Shown here piece after piece: positions 14,116 through 20,858 of a stretch of DNA of 43,540 nt. The DNA is taken from positions 1 to 43,540 of the forward strand of contig JAFSEF010000023.1 in assembly GCA_017435865.1 (NCBI GenBank), written 5' to 3'. This DNA comes from Clostridia bacterium. GTDB taxonomy: Bacteria > Bacillota > Clostridia > Oscillospirales > Acutalibacteraceae. Position 1 is the stretch's first letter, and each line of letters begins with the position of its first letter. The notes under the pieces were generated by a model that saw only the letters and a program-made list of their open reading frames with translations, was not told where the DNA came from and made no database searches. The position numbers and the translations under genes were made by a program.

Positions 14116-15177
14116 ATGGATTATTTTACGGTTCCCCATGAAAATACGGCAGCAGCCCTTGTTGCATGGTATCGGGAAAACGCAAGGGAGCTTCCCTGGC
14201 GGAAAGACGTGACCCCGTATCGTGTGTGGGTGTCTGAAATCATGCTGCAGCAAACACGGGTCGAGGCCGTAAAACCGTATTATCACCGCTTTCTTGCAAC
14301 TTTCCCGGATGTGTTCAGTCTTGCCTGTGCGGATGATGAATTGCTGCACAAAATGTGGGAAGGTCTTGGCTATTACAACCGTGTGCGGAACATGAAAAAG
14401 TGTGCACAGCGTGTTGTTGCGGAGTTTGACGGTCAGTTTCCGAAAGAGCCTGCCGTATTGCAGACACTGCCCGGAATCGGAAGTTATACCGCCGGTGCGG
14501 TTGCCGCGATTGCTTACGGAGTACCTGCTCCTGCGGTGGACGGCAATGTATTGCGAGTGCTTGCACGGCTTACGGATTGCAATGCGGATATTTCGCAGAC
14601 AGCAGTCAGGAAAGATGCCGAAAAAACAATCATGCAGATCATTCCGCGTGATGCTGTTTCTGCGTTTACGCAGTCGCTTTTTGAGCTTGGTGCCATGATC
14701 TGTCTGCCCGGCAGTGACGCAAAATGCGACCGTTGTCCCGTTGCAGCTTACTGTCTGGCCAAAAAGAACACAACGTCGGCACTGTTGCCGGTGCATTCCG
14801 CAAAGCCCGAACGTAAAAAAGAACAGAAAACGGTTTTTCTTTTGCGTGAAGACGGGATGTATCTGTTGCACAAAAGACCCGACAAGGGTTTGCTTGCAGG
14901 CTTGTGGGAGTTTCCGAATGTCAACGGACATATCGACGAAGCACAGGCGATCGTGCAGGCACGCAAATGGGGATTTGATCCGCTTCGTGTGCAGAGTCTG
15001 CCGACGGCTGTCCATATTTTTACACATAAGGAATGGCATATGCAGGCTTTTCTGATGGACGGCAATTTCACGGCAGCCTTGAACGGTGTGAAAGCGGATG
15101 TGCGTGAGATGAAAGAAGTGTATGCATTGCCTTCTGCATTTGCAGCCTACCGCAGCATTGCCTGCGGCGAAGATTGA
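14116..15177 (+). CDS. mutY: A/G-specific adenine glycosylase
   Basis: MutY removes adenine mispaired with 8-oxoguanine in base excision repair. In this 353-residue product the catalytic Glu is in WVSEIMLQQTRVE (Glu41), the helix-hairpin-helix is LPGIGSYTAGAV (118-129), and the catalytic Asp is in VDGNVLRV (Asp142). An iron-sulfur cluster is formed by Cys196, Cys204, Cys207 and Cys213, spaced x7-x2-x5 (one residue longer in the first gap than in E. coli). The C-terminal 120 residues are the NUDIX-like 8-oxoG recognition domain (FLLREDGMYLLHKRPDKGLLAGLWEFPN). The start may be ATG 14116 or GTG 14107; a weak GTGAG site favours 14116. The membrane-protein gene follows 31 bases later. Confidence 0.95.
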   Translation: MDYFTVPHENTAAALVAWYRENARELPWRKDVTPYRVWVSEIMLQQTRVEAVKPYYHRFLATFPDVFSLACADDELLHKMWEGLGYYNRVRNMKKCAQRVVAEFDGQFPKEPAVLQTLPGIGSYTAGAVAAIAYGVPAPAVDGNVLRVLARLTDCNADISQTAVRKDAEKTIMQIIPRDAVSAFTQSLFELGAMICLPGSDAKCDRCPVAAYCLAKKNTTSALLPVHSAKPERKKEQKTVFLLREDGMYLLHKRPDKGLLAGLWEFPNVNGHIDEAQAIVQARKWGFDPLRVQSLPTAVHIFTHKEWHMQAFLMDGNFTAALNGVKADVREMKEVYALPSAFAAYRSIACGED

Positions 15178-15208
15178 ATATGATGAATCATCTTGTGAGG
15201 TGTTGATC

Positions 15209-16429
15209 TTGAAAAATAATAAATTACCCGTTGCCGGTACCGTACCTGCCATTACGGTGATCTGTGCGGTTTTGTCTGTATTTTTGGTCGCTTTTGAATT
15301 CGGCTACACGGCGGACCCCGGTTTGTATATCCGTCTGTCACCCGATTTTTTTGAGGGCGGTTTTCGGCTGATGCTGCGGCTGGTTGCCATCTCCGTTCCT
15401 GTTTCCATGTTGTTCATGTCCGTGTTTATCCGCAAGGCGGACCCGCGTCTGATGATGTTGCCAACGGCCATGAGCATTGTGTACGGCATTGAACTGTTGG
15501 CTTATTATATCCGTATGGAAATGTTTACGGGAACAACGATTGCCCTGTGGGTGGTCTGCCGCTATCTGCTGCCGCTTGCGTTTGCTTTTATACTGTTCCT
15601 GACCCTCAACGGAACGCTGAAAAAGCCGTTTGTATCTGCTCTTGCAAGTGCAGGTGCATTGCTGCTCAGCTTTGTGACAAGAGTCATCTGTGCCATCATC
15701 GACCGTTCCGTGACGAGTGAATTTTTGCCCGAAGCACTCTATTACCTTGCCATGGCTGCGTTTGTGATGTCGCTCGAATTTCCGCATGTCGAAAAAGAAG
15801 TACAGTTCCGTTATTTTGCAGGCACACCCGACCAGTTCTGCCCCGAATGGGAAGACGGCGACCTGCCCGAAGAGCTTTGTGAGCATGAAGACATCACCGC
15901 CTGTGTGCTGATCTCCGTGATGACTCTGGGATTGTATCAGCTTGTCTGGCTGCACCGTCTTTGCAAAAAAGTGAAATTGCTCGCAGGGGAGCCCAAGGAC
16001 AGCAAAAAAGAGCTTGCCATGATTGCATTGGTGCCGTTTTATCTGCCTTACTGGATGTTCACACGCGGCAAAAAACTGTCCGAGAATGCAAAAAAACTCA
16101 ATATCCACCTGAGCAACAACGGTGCATTTTATATGCTGTTCTCCCTGTGCGGCTTGTCCGTGTTTGCCGTCGCCATGATGCAGAAGGACTTCAACCGCAT
16201 CGCACGCAGACTTGAACAGACCGTTTCTGCAGCCGCACTGAAAAACGAAGAAGACCGCCGACAGGGAATCGAAACACCTGCCGACCGCACCGCAAATGCC
16301 GAAAAGGAAGAAAAACAGGCATTCGACACCGTGACCCTGCTGCAGTCCCTCAAACAGCTTCGCAGCATGGACATCCTGACCGAAGAAGAATACAAAGAAA
16401 AGAAACAGAAACTGCTCAATCAGTTTTAA
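15209..16429 (+). CDS. membrane protein with DUF4234 and SHOCT domains, TTG start
   Basis: This is a 406-residue membrane protein. The first half (about 8-195) has roughly six hydrophobic helices. The second half contains a DUF4234-like unit (EDITACVLISVMTLGLYQLVWLHRLCKKV) with two further helices. A charged linker then leads to a C-terminal SHOCT motif (LKQLRSMDILTEEEYKEKKQKLL), a short domain often found at protein ends and thought to mediate oligomerisation or membrane-associated contacts. The TTG at 15209 is supported by GAGGTG six bases upstream and gives a natural MKNNKLPVAG start. It is probably co-transcribed with mutY and ends at the terminator at 16444. The function is unknown. Confidence 0.82.
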   Translation: MKNNKLPVAGTVPAITVICAVLSVFLVAFEFGYTADPGLYIRLSPDFFEGGFRLMLRLVAISVPVSMLFMSVFIRKADPRLMMLPTAMSIVYGIELLAYYIRMEMFTGTTIALWVVCRYLLPLAFAFILFLTLNGTLKKPFVSALASAGALLLSFVTRVICAIIDRSVTSEFLPEALYYLAMAAFVMSLEFPHVEKEVQFRYFAGTPDQFCPEWEDGDLPEELCEHEDITACVLISVMTLGLYQLVWLHRLCKKVKLLAGEPKDSKKELAMIALVPFYLPYWMFTRGKKLSENAKKLNIHLSNNGAFYMLFSLCGLSVFAVAMMQKDFNRIARRLEQTVSAAALKNEEDRRQGIETPADRTANAEKEEKQAFDTVTLLQSLKQLRSMDILTEEEYKEKKQKLLNQF

Positions 16430-16443
16430 TGTGAATATATGAA

Positions 16444-16487
16444 CAACCGCCCCGATTTTTGACAAGTCAGGGCGGTTGATTTTTTTG
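16444..16487 (+). terminator. terminator after DUF4234 gene
   Basis: CAACCGCCC/GGGCGGTTG stem (16444-16452 and 16470-16478) followed by a T-run. It lies a few bases before the convergent Abi_2 stop, so it separates the two units. Confidence 0.85.
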
Positions 16488-16492
16488 TTGGA

Positions 16493-17341
16493 TTATTTTT
16501 TTAATTTGCACAACCAGTTTTCAGGAAATGCTATATGGAACAGATTGATATCATCTTTGTATTCTTCAAATAGCGCTTCAACATTCGGTAAAAACTCATT
16601 GTTCCATTTTTCGGCTGACGGATACACTGCTTTCAAAGCAAGAACGGCTCCCCATAATCTCCGTTTTTCACGATCAGGCAAGTCGAATCCTGCAGGGGCG
16701 GCAGAAAAAATCCGATAATACAGTCTTCCGTAATGTGCACAAATATTCCTCAAGTCAGTGCAGCAACGAAGCCAACTGATTGCATTCTCATAGTTCTGTC
16801 CGAATAATATTTTTTTATCTGCTGTTTTTAAATCATTGTAAAAGTATGAGATCATTCCGAACGTAAATAACTCACTTGCTACCCACAACGGAAACTGACC
16901 GTCATAGTTTTCAAGGTGATGTTTTACAAACGGAACCTTGGCATTGTTCTGTATTTCCCTTTGAAGGTTTTCTTCAAATTTTTCAGCATTATGTTTTTCG
17001 TTAAAATTATCAGGTTCTTTGTAGCCGAGCGCACCATACTTCATGGTATGAAAATATGCAAATGAAGAACGCAGGTATATTTCAACAACTTCTATCTGGG
17101 TAAAAAGCAAGGAACGAAGTTTGCGGTCAAATTCATAAATTCTGTAAATTCGATTAAAATCAGTATCGTTTGCAAATGTTCCGCTTGCTGTTTTAAATGG
17201 AAGAAAATATGCCGAAAGCCTGTAATAACCGATTTCGGATAATATTTTCTCACATGCAACTTCATCACGAATCATACATCCGCCATTGCGAAGTTTTTGT
17301 ATCTGACTCTTATAATCAGCAGGTTGTTTTACTTCTTTCAT
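16493..17341 (-). CDS. Abi_2 (AbiD/AbiF-like) HEPN abortive-infection protein
   Basis: This is a 282-residue protein of the Abi_2 family (AbiD/AbiF type), which acts as an abortive-infection or toxin-like factor in phage defence. It shows the family pattern: an N-terminal YKSQIQKLRNGGCMI segment, ILSEIGYYRLSAYFLPF, YEFDRKLRSLLFTQIEVVEIYLRS, and the HEPN RNase motif R-N-x3-H (Arg198, Asn199, His203 in DLRNICAHYGRLYYR). The start is set at ATG 17341 because GGGGA lies just upstream. An ATG 12 bases earlier is also in frame. It directly follows a short structured RNA candidate that ends in a T-run terminator, an arrangement reminiscent of type III toxin-antitoxin loci. RNA cleavage is inferred from the HEPN motif. 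Confidence 0.9.
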   Translation of the reverse strand: MKEVKQPADYKSQIQKLRNGGCMIRDEVACEKILSEIGYYRLSAYFLPFKTASGTFANDTDFNRIYRIYEFDRKLRSLLFTQIEVVEIYLRSSFAYFHTMKYGALGYKEPDNFNEKHNAEKFEENLQREIQNNAKVPFVKHHLENYDGQFPLWVASELFTFGMISYFYNDLKTADKKILFGQNYENAISWLRCCTDLRNICAHYGRLYYRIFSAAPAGFDLPDREKRRLWGAVLALKAVYPSAEKWNNEFLPNVEALFEEYKDDINLFHIAFPENWLCKLKK

Positions 17342-17352
17342 AAAAATCCCCA

Positions 17353-17405
17353 TAAAAAAATGTCTCCCCTGGGACACATCGTTGAGAGGTGCGGGGAGTC
17401 CTGTT
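17353..17405 (-). ncRNA. small structured RNA with possible pseudoknot, upstream of Abi_2
   Basis: From a promoter at 17412-17439 the minus strand would give a transcript of about 50 nt ending in seven T (17360-17354), just before the Abi_2 ribosome-binding site. Segments in order are GGAC (17401-17398), CUCCCC (17398-17393), GUCC (17375-17372) and GGGGAG (17369-17364). GGAC can pair with GUCC and CUCCCC with GGGGAG, an H-type pseudoknot. The 3' part can alternatively fold as an intrinsic terminator. A published RNA motif named abiF sits beside genes of this family; whether this is a member needs a covariance search. Confidence 0.6.
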
Positions 17406-17411
17406 ACTATT

Positions 17412-17439
17412 ATTATATTCATAAATTAAAAAAATGCAA
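17412..17439 (-). promoter_or_regulatory. proximal promoter for small RNA/Abi_2
   Basis: TTGCAT (17439-17434), a 16-base spacer and TATAAT (17417-17412) on the minus strand. The predicted start near 17405 is at the first base of the structured RNA candidate. Confidence 0.7.
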
Positions 17440-17470
17440 CCTTTTTTTGCAAATTTTTATGCCATTTTTT

Positions 17471-17555
17471 GTGACTAAAATACGATACAATCTTATTTTA
17501 GTCACAAAAATGCCCATTGTCAAGGCTAAAATGCGATGCAATCTTATTTTAGCCA
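17471..17555. repeat. twin near-identical palindromes upstream of Abi_2
   Basis: The first palindrome has a perfect 12-bp stem GTGACTAAAATA/TATTTTAGTCAC at 17471-17505. The second, at 17524-17554, has GGCTAAAAT/ATTTTAGCC. The 25-base cores (17476-17500 and 17527-17551) differ at two positions and both contain CAATCTTATTTTA. They are spaced 51 bases start to start. One overlaps the -10 of the distal promoter and the other lies upstream of its -35, so they look like paired operators. Confidence 0.75.
17495..17523 (-). promoter_or_regulatory. distal promoter overlapping the twin palindromes
   Basis: TTGACA (17523-17518), a 17-base spacer and TAAAAT (17500-17495) on the minus strand. The -10 is inside the first palindrome arm. 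This could drive a longer Abi_2 leader under repression by whatever binds the palindromes. Confidence 0.7.
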
Positions 17556-17656
17556 AGATTTTTAATTAAATATCATATTCAATTGCATATTATCGTATGT
17601 TTTTTCATCCTGCAAGCAGTCGGGATTATCGTTTTGAAAGAAATAACTAACAGAGT

Positions 17657-17875
17657 TCAGAAGATAGGATCGGGCGTGTCGATGATGCCCAACAGATAAT
17701 CGGCGGATACGTTGAAAAAGACGGCTAATTTTTTAATCTGCACTGCTGTCATGGGGTGCACACCGCGTTCATATTTGCTGTAATAACTCTGATCCGTGCC
17801 GAGCAGAGCCGCCATTTCACTTTGTTTTATTTCGCGATCTTCGCGGATTTCTCTTATTCTTTCTTAATTTTCCAT
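17657..17875 (-). pseudogene. XRE/Cro-type regulator with stop at codon 4
   Basis: On the minus strand ATG GAA AAT TAA starts at 17875, and the same frame then stays open for 69 codons to TGA at 17657. The frame encodes a typical XRE domain: ERIREIREDREIKQSEMAAL, then DQSYYSKYERGVHPMTAVQI and FFNVSADYLLGI. Relatives usually read MxNLxRIRE, so the TAA at codon 4 looks like a TTA-to-TAA change (or an assembly error). AGAGG lies before the ATG. No good alternative start exists upstream of the helix-turn-helix. It is divergent from the LRR gene and near the Abi_2 locus. Confidence 0.7.
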
Positions 17876-17912
17876 AATTATTTTACCTCTGTTTTGTTGT
17901 TATGTGACAAAT

Positions 17913-17933
17913 TTAACATAGGTAAAATGTTAA
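17913..17933. promoter_or_regulatory. inverted repeat TTAACAT-N7-ATGTTAA
   Basis: A perfect 7-bp dyad lies between the divergent XRE remnant and the LRR gene, four bases before the -35 box of the latter. A related pair, TTAGG..CCTAA, spans the promoter spacer (17943-17962). It is a likely operator, with the XRE protein as candidate binder, but this is inferred. Confidence 0.5.
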
Positions 17934-17936
17934 CTA

Positions 17937-17965
17937 TTGACTTTAGGGAATATGTTACCTAAAAT
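17937..17965 (+). promoter_or_regulatory. promoter of BspA-like LRR gene
   Basis: TTGACT at 17937-17942, a 17-base spacer and TAAAAT at 17960-17965, followed by AAGGAGG and the start at 18000. Confidence 0.75.
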
Positions 17966-17999
17966 AATTATTATAATGTCCTTAAGGAGGAATTGTATT

Positions 18000-20648
18000 T
18001 TGAAAAACACAATGAAAAAACTGTTGTTTTTGTTTCTGTTGATAGCACTGCTGTTCGCGGTGGCAACAACTGCAAATGCGGAAACAACTGCAGACGGTCT
18101 GGAGTATTTTGTGAACGATAACGAAGTAACCATCTCCGATTACACAGGCAACGCAACGGATCTCAACATTCCGGCTGAAATTGACGGTTTACCAGTGACT
18201 TCCATCGGCGAATATGCGTTTGGAGATTGCGTAAGCCTTACAGACATCACCATCCCGGACAGCGTAACTTCCATCAGCGATTATGCGTTTTTTTATTGCT
18301 ACAGCCTTACAGACATTACCATTCCGAACAGTGTGAGAAGCATCGGTGAATATGCGTTTTGTTGTTGCCGTAGCCTTACAAGCATCACCATCCCGGATAG
18401 CGTGACTTCCATCGGTGAGCGTGCGTTTTATAGATGCGAAAGCCTTATAAGCATCACCATCCTGGACGGTGTGACTTCCATCGGCGAATATGCGTTTGGA
18501 GATTGCGTAAGCCTTACAGGCATCACCATCCCGGACAGTGTGACTTCAATCAGCGTTCTTGCGTTTTATAGATGCCTCAGCCTTACAAGCATCACCATCC
18601 CGGACAGCGTGATTTCCATCGGCGATGGTGCTTTCTTAGCTTGCGAAAGCCTTGTAAGTATCACCATCCCGGACAGCGTGACTTCTATCGGCTATGCTGT
18701 GTTTGCATATTGCGACAGCCTTGTAAGCATCACAGTGGATGAGAATAATGCATACTACAGCAGTGATGAATACGGGGTTTTGTTCAACAAAGATAATACA
18801 ACGCTGATTCAATATCCTGCCGGCAAGGAAAAAACAAGTTATACCATCCCGGACAGTGTGACTTCTATTGGTGAATATGCGTTTGCAGGATGCCACAGAC
18901 TTACAAGCATCACCATTTCGGACAGTGTAACTTCCATCGGCAAAAATGCGTTCAGAGATTGCGAAAGCCTTACAAGCATCACCATCCCGGACAGTGTAAC
19001 TTCCATCGACCATAATGCGTTTGCAGATTGCGTAAGCCTTGTAAGCATCACCATTCTCAATCCGGATTGTGAGATTTATGATGATGAAGACACCATTTCC
19101 GATACAGCTACTATTTATGGCCATGTCGGCTCTACCGCACAATCTTATGCCAAAGAATACGACCGTACGTTTTTGGAAACCTCTATGGTTGCTTTCGGCA
19201 CCTGTGGAGATTCACTCACATGGATGCTTGACACTGACGGCATCCTCACCATTGCCGGCACAGGAGAGATGGATGATTATGAATATGCCGAGTCTCCGTG
19301 GCATGTATACAAAAATGAAATCATAACTGTAATGATAGAAAACGGTGTGACTTCTATTGGTGAATATGCGTTTGCAGAATTCTACAGCCTTACAAGCATC
19401 ACCATCCCGGACAGTGTGACTTCCATCGGATTTGCTGCGATCGGAGCTTGCGAAAGCCTTATAAGTATCACCATCCCGGACAGCGTGACTTGCATCGGCG
19501 ACGGTGCGTTTGTACTTTGTGAAAGCCTTATAAGCATCACCATCCCGGACAGTGTGACTTCCATCGGCTATTCTGCGTTCGGATCTTGCTACAGCCTTAC
19601 AAACATCACCATCCCGGACAGCGTGACTTCTATCGGCGAGCTGGCATTTATAGAGTGCAACAATCTTGCAAGCATCACAGTGGATGAGAATAATGCATAC
19701 TACTGCAGTGATGAATACGGGGTTTTGTTCAACAAAGACAAAACAACGCTGATTCAATATCCTGCCGGCAAGGAAAAAACAAGTTATACCATCCCGGACA
19801 GTGTGACTTCCATCGGCTATGCTGCGTTTGCATATTGCGGCAGCCTTGTAAGCATCACCATCCCGGATAGTGTAACTTCCATCGGCGATGCTGCTTTCGG
19901 AGTTTGCGAAAGTCTTATAAACATCACCATCCCGGACAATGTGACTTCTATCGGCGAATATGCGTTTGGAGATTGCTACAACCTTACAAGCATCACCATT
20001 CTCAATCCGACTTGTGAGATTTATGATGCTGAAGACACCATTTCCGATACAGCCACTATTTATGGCCATGTCGGCTCTACCGCACAATCTTATGCCGAAA
20101 GGTACGGTCGTACATTTGTGCCGCTTGTACCGCCCCACAGTCATTCTTTCACTGCATCTGTCACCACCCCCGCTACCCACACAGCAACCGGTGTAATGAC
20201 TTACACTTGCTCCTGCGGTGACTCTTACACAGAAGTCATTGAAAAGACCGCGGATCACAGTTATACTGCATCCGTTACCACCCCTGCCACCCACACAGCA
20301 ACCGGTTTGATGACTTACACCTGCTCCTGCGGCGACACTTACACAGAAGTCATAGCAAAAACCACCAAACACACCTACACTTCCGCTGTGCTTGAAGAAC
20401 CGGATTGTCTGAACGCCGGCAAAAAGTTGTACACTTGTGAATGCGGTGACAGTTATATCGAAACCCTCCCCGCATTGGGTCATGTTGACAAGGATGGCAA
20501 CGCAAGTTGTGACCGCTGCGGTACCACGGTCTGCGATCACCTTTGCCACAAAGACGGCATCCTTGGTTTCTTCTGGAAGATTATCAGAATTTTTCAGAAA
20601 CTCTTCGGCATGAATCCCGTCTGTGAATGCGGTGCAGCTCACTATTAA
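18000..20648 (+). CDS. secreted BspA-like leucine-rich repeat protein with Cys-rich C-terminal tail, TTG start
   Basis: This is an 882-residue surface/secreted protein. A signal peptide (MKNTMKKLLFLFLLIALLFA, cleavage near TANA-ET) is followed by two blocks of 23-residue LRR_5 repeats of the type ITIPDSVTSIGEYAFGDC. Each block contains a VDENNAYY...YPAGKEKTSY island and ends in ILNPxCEIYD...YGHVGSTAQSYA. Between the blocks is a cap motif, LTWMLDTDGILTIAGTGEMD. Two copies of a Cys-rich unit (ATHTATGxMTYTCSCGDSYTEVI) follow, then HVDKDGNASCDRCG. The last 38 residues are CDHLCHK..GFFWKIIRIFQKLFG..CECGAAHY, nearly matching the tail of the protein at 43082. BspA-like proteins commonly bind host or microbial surfaces. 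The TTG at 18000 is placed by AAGGAGG nine bases upstream; an ATG at 18012 is the alternative. Confidence 0.9.
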   Translation: MKNTMKKLLFLFLLIALLFAVATTANAETTADGLEYFVNDNEVTISDYTGNATDLNIPAEIDGLPVTSIGEYAFGDCVSLTDITIPDSVTSISDYAFFYCYSLTDITIPNSVRSIGEYAFCCCRSLTSITIPDSVTSIGERAFYRCESLISITILDGVTSIGEYAFGDCVSLTGITIPDSVTSISVLAFYRCLSLTSITIPDSVISIGDGAFLACESLVSITIPDSVTSIGYAVFAYCDSLVSITVDENNAYYSSDEYGVLFNKDNTTLIQYPAGKEKTSYTIPDSVTSIGEYAFAGCHRLTSITISDSVTSIGKNAFRDCESLTSITIPDSVTSIDHNAFADCVSLVSITILNPDCEIYDDEDTISDTATIYGHVGSTAQSYAKEYDRTFLETSMVAFGTCGDSLTWMLDTDGILTIAGTGEMDDYEYAESPWHVYKNEIITVMIENGVTSIGEYAFAEFYSLTSITIPDSVTSIGFAAIGACESLISITIPDSVTCIGDGAFVLCESLISITIPDSVTSIGYSAFGSCYSLTNITIPDSVTSIGELAFIECNNLASITVDENNAYYCSDEYGVLFNKDKTTLIQYPAGKEKTSYTIPDSVTSIGYAAFAYCGSLVSITIPDSVTSIGDAAFGVCESLINITIPDNVTSIGEYAFGDCYNLTSITILNPTCEIYDAEDTISDTATIYGHVGSTAQSYAERYGRTFVPLVPPHSHSFTASVTTPATHTATGVMTYTCSCGDSYTEVIEKTADHSYTASVTTPATHTATGLMTYTCSCGDTYTEVIAKTTKHTYTSAVLEEPDCLNAGKKLYTCECGDSYIETLPALGHVDKDGNASCDRCGTTVCDHLCHKDGILGFFWKIIRIFQKLFGMNPVCECGAAHY

Positions 20649-20666
20649 GTTTTTACCACCAAAAAA

Positions 20667-20706
20667 CAAAACCGTATCGGAATAAATCCGGTACGGTTTG
20701 TTTGCA
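20667..20706 (+). terminator. terminator-like hairpin after LRR gene
   Basis: AAACCGTATCGGA pairs with TCCGGTACGGTTT (one wobble) around ATAAA at about 20669-20699. The downstream T-run on the plus strand is interrupted (GTTTGC). Confidence 0.7.
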
Positions 20707-20716
20707 TTCTCTGTTT

Positions 20717-20840
20717 TTTTGAAAATGTGTTTTGAAAAATGATTTCTGTTTTTTGAAAAAATGCAAGTAGTGTTTTGAAAAATGGCCTTTGTTTTTTGAA
20801 AAAACTTGACTTTTGTTTTGAAAATTGTTAATATTGAAAA
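20717..20840 (+). promoter_or_regulatory. phased array of TTTTGAAAA sites upstream of AlbA_2 gene
   Basis: The 9-bp palindrome TTTTGAAAA occurs exactly six times, starting at 20717, 20730, 20751, 20773, 20794 and 20816, plus a one-mismatch copy (TATTGAAAA) at 20832. Four successive intervals are 21, 22, 21 and 22 bases, two helical turns, so sites face the same side of the DNA. One copy fills the -35/-10 spacer and the last overlaps the -10. It is probably an autoregulatory operator array for the downstream protein, which has a C-terminal winged-helix-like segment. Confidence 0.75.
20806..20834 (+). promoter_or_regulatory. sigma-A promoter of AlbA_2 gene
   Basis: TTGACT at 20806-20811, a 17-base spacer and TAATAT at 20829-20834, embedded in the TTTTGAAAA array. 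Confidence 0.85.
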
Positions 20841-20858
20841 CAAGAGGTGTTGTTTTTT

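Noticed and set aside
17471-17555. Twin palindromes as tandem antitoxin RNA repeats of a type III system
   Set aside because: A promoter directed at Abi_2 has its -10 inside one copy and its -35 between the copies, so most of this DNA would lie upstream of the transcript. Operators fit better. The RNA candidate is instead at 17353-17405.
18160-20020. CRISPR-like repeat array
   Set aside because: Repeats are in frame, encode LRR_5 units and have no unique spacers of constant length.
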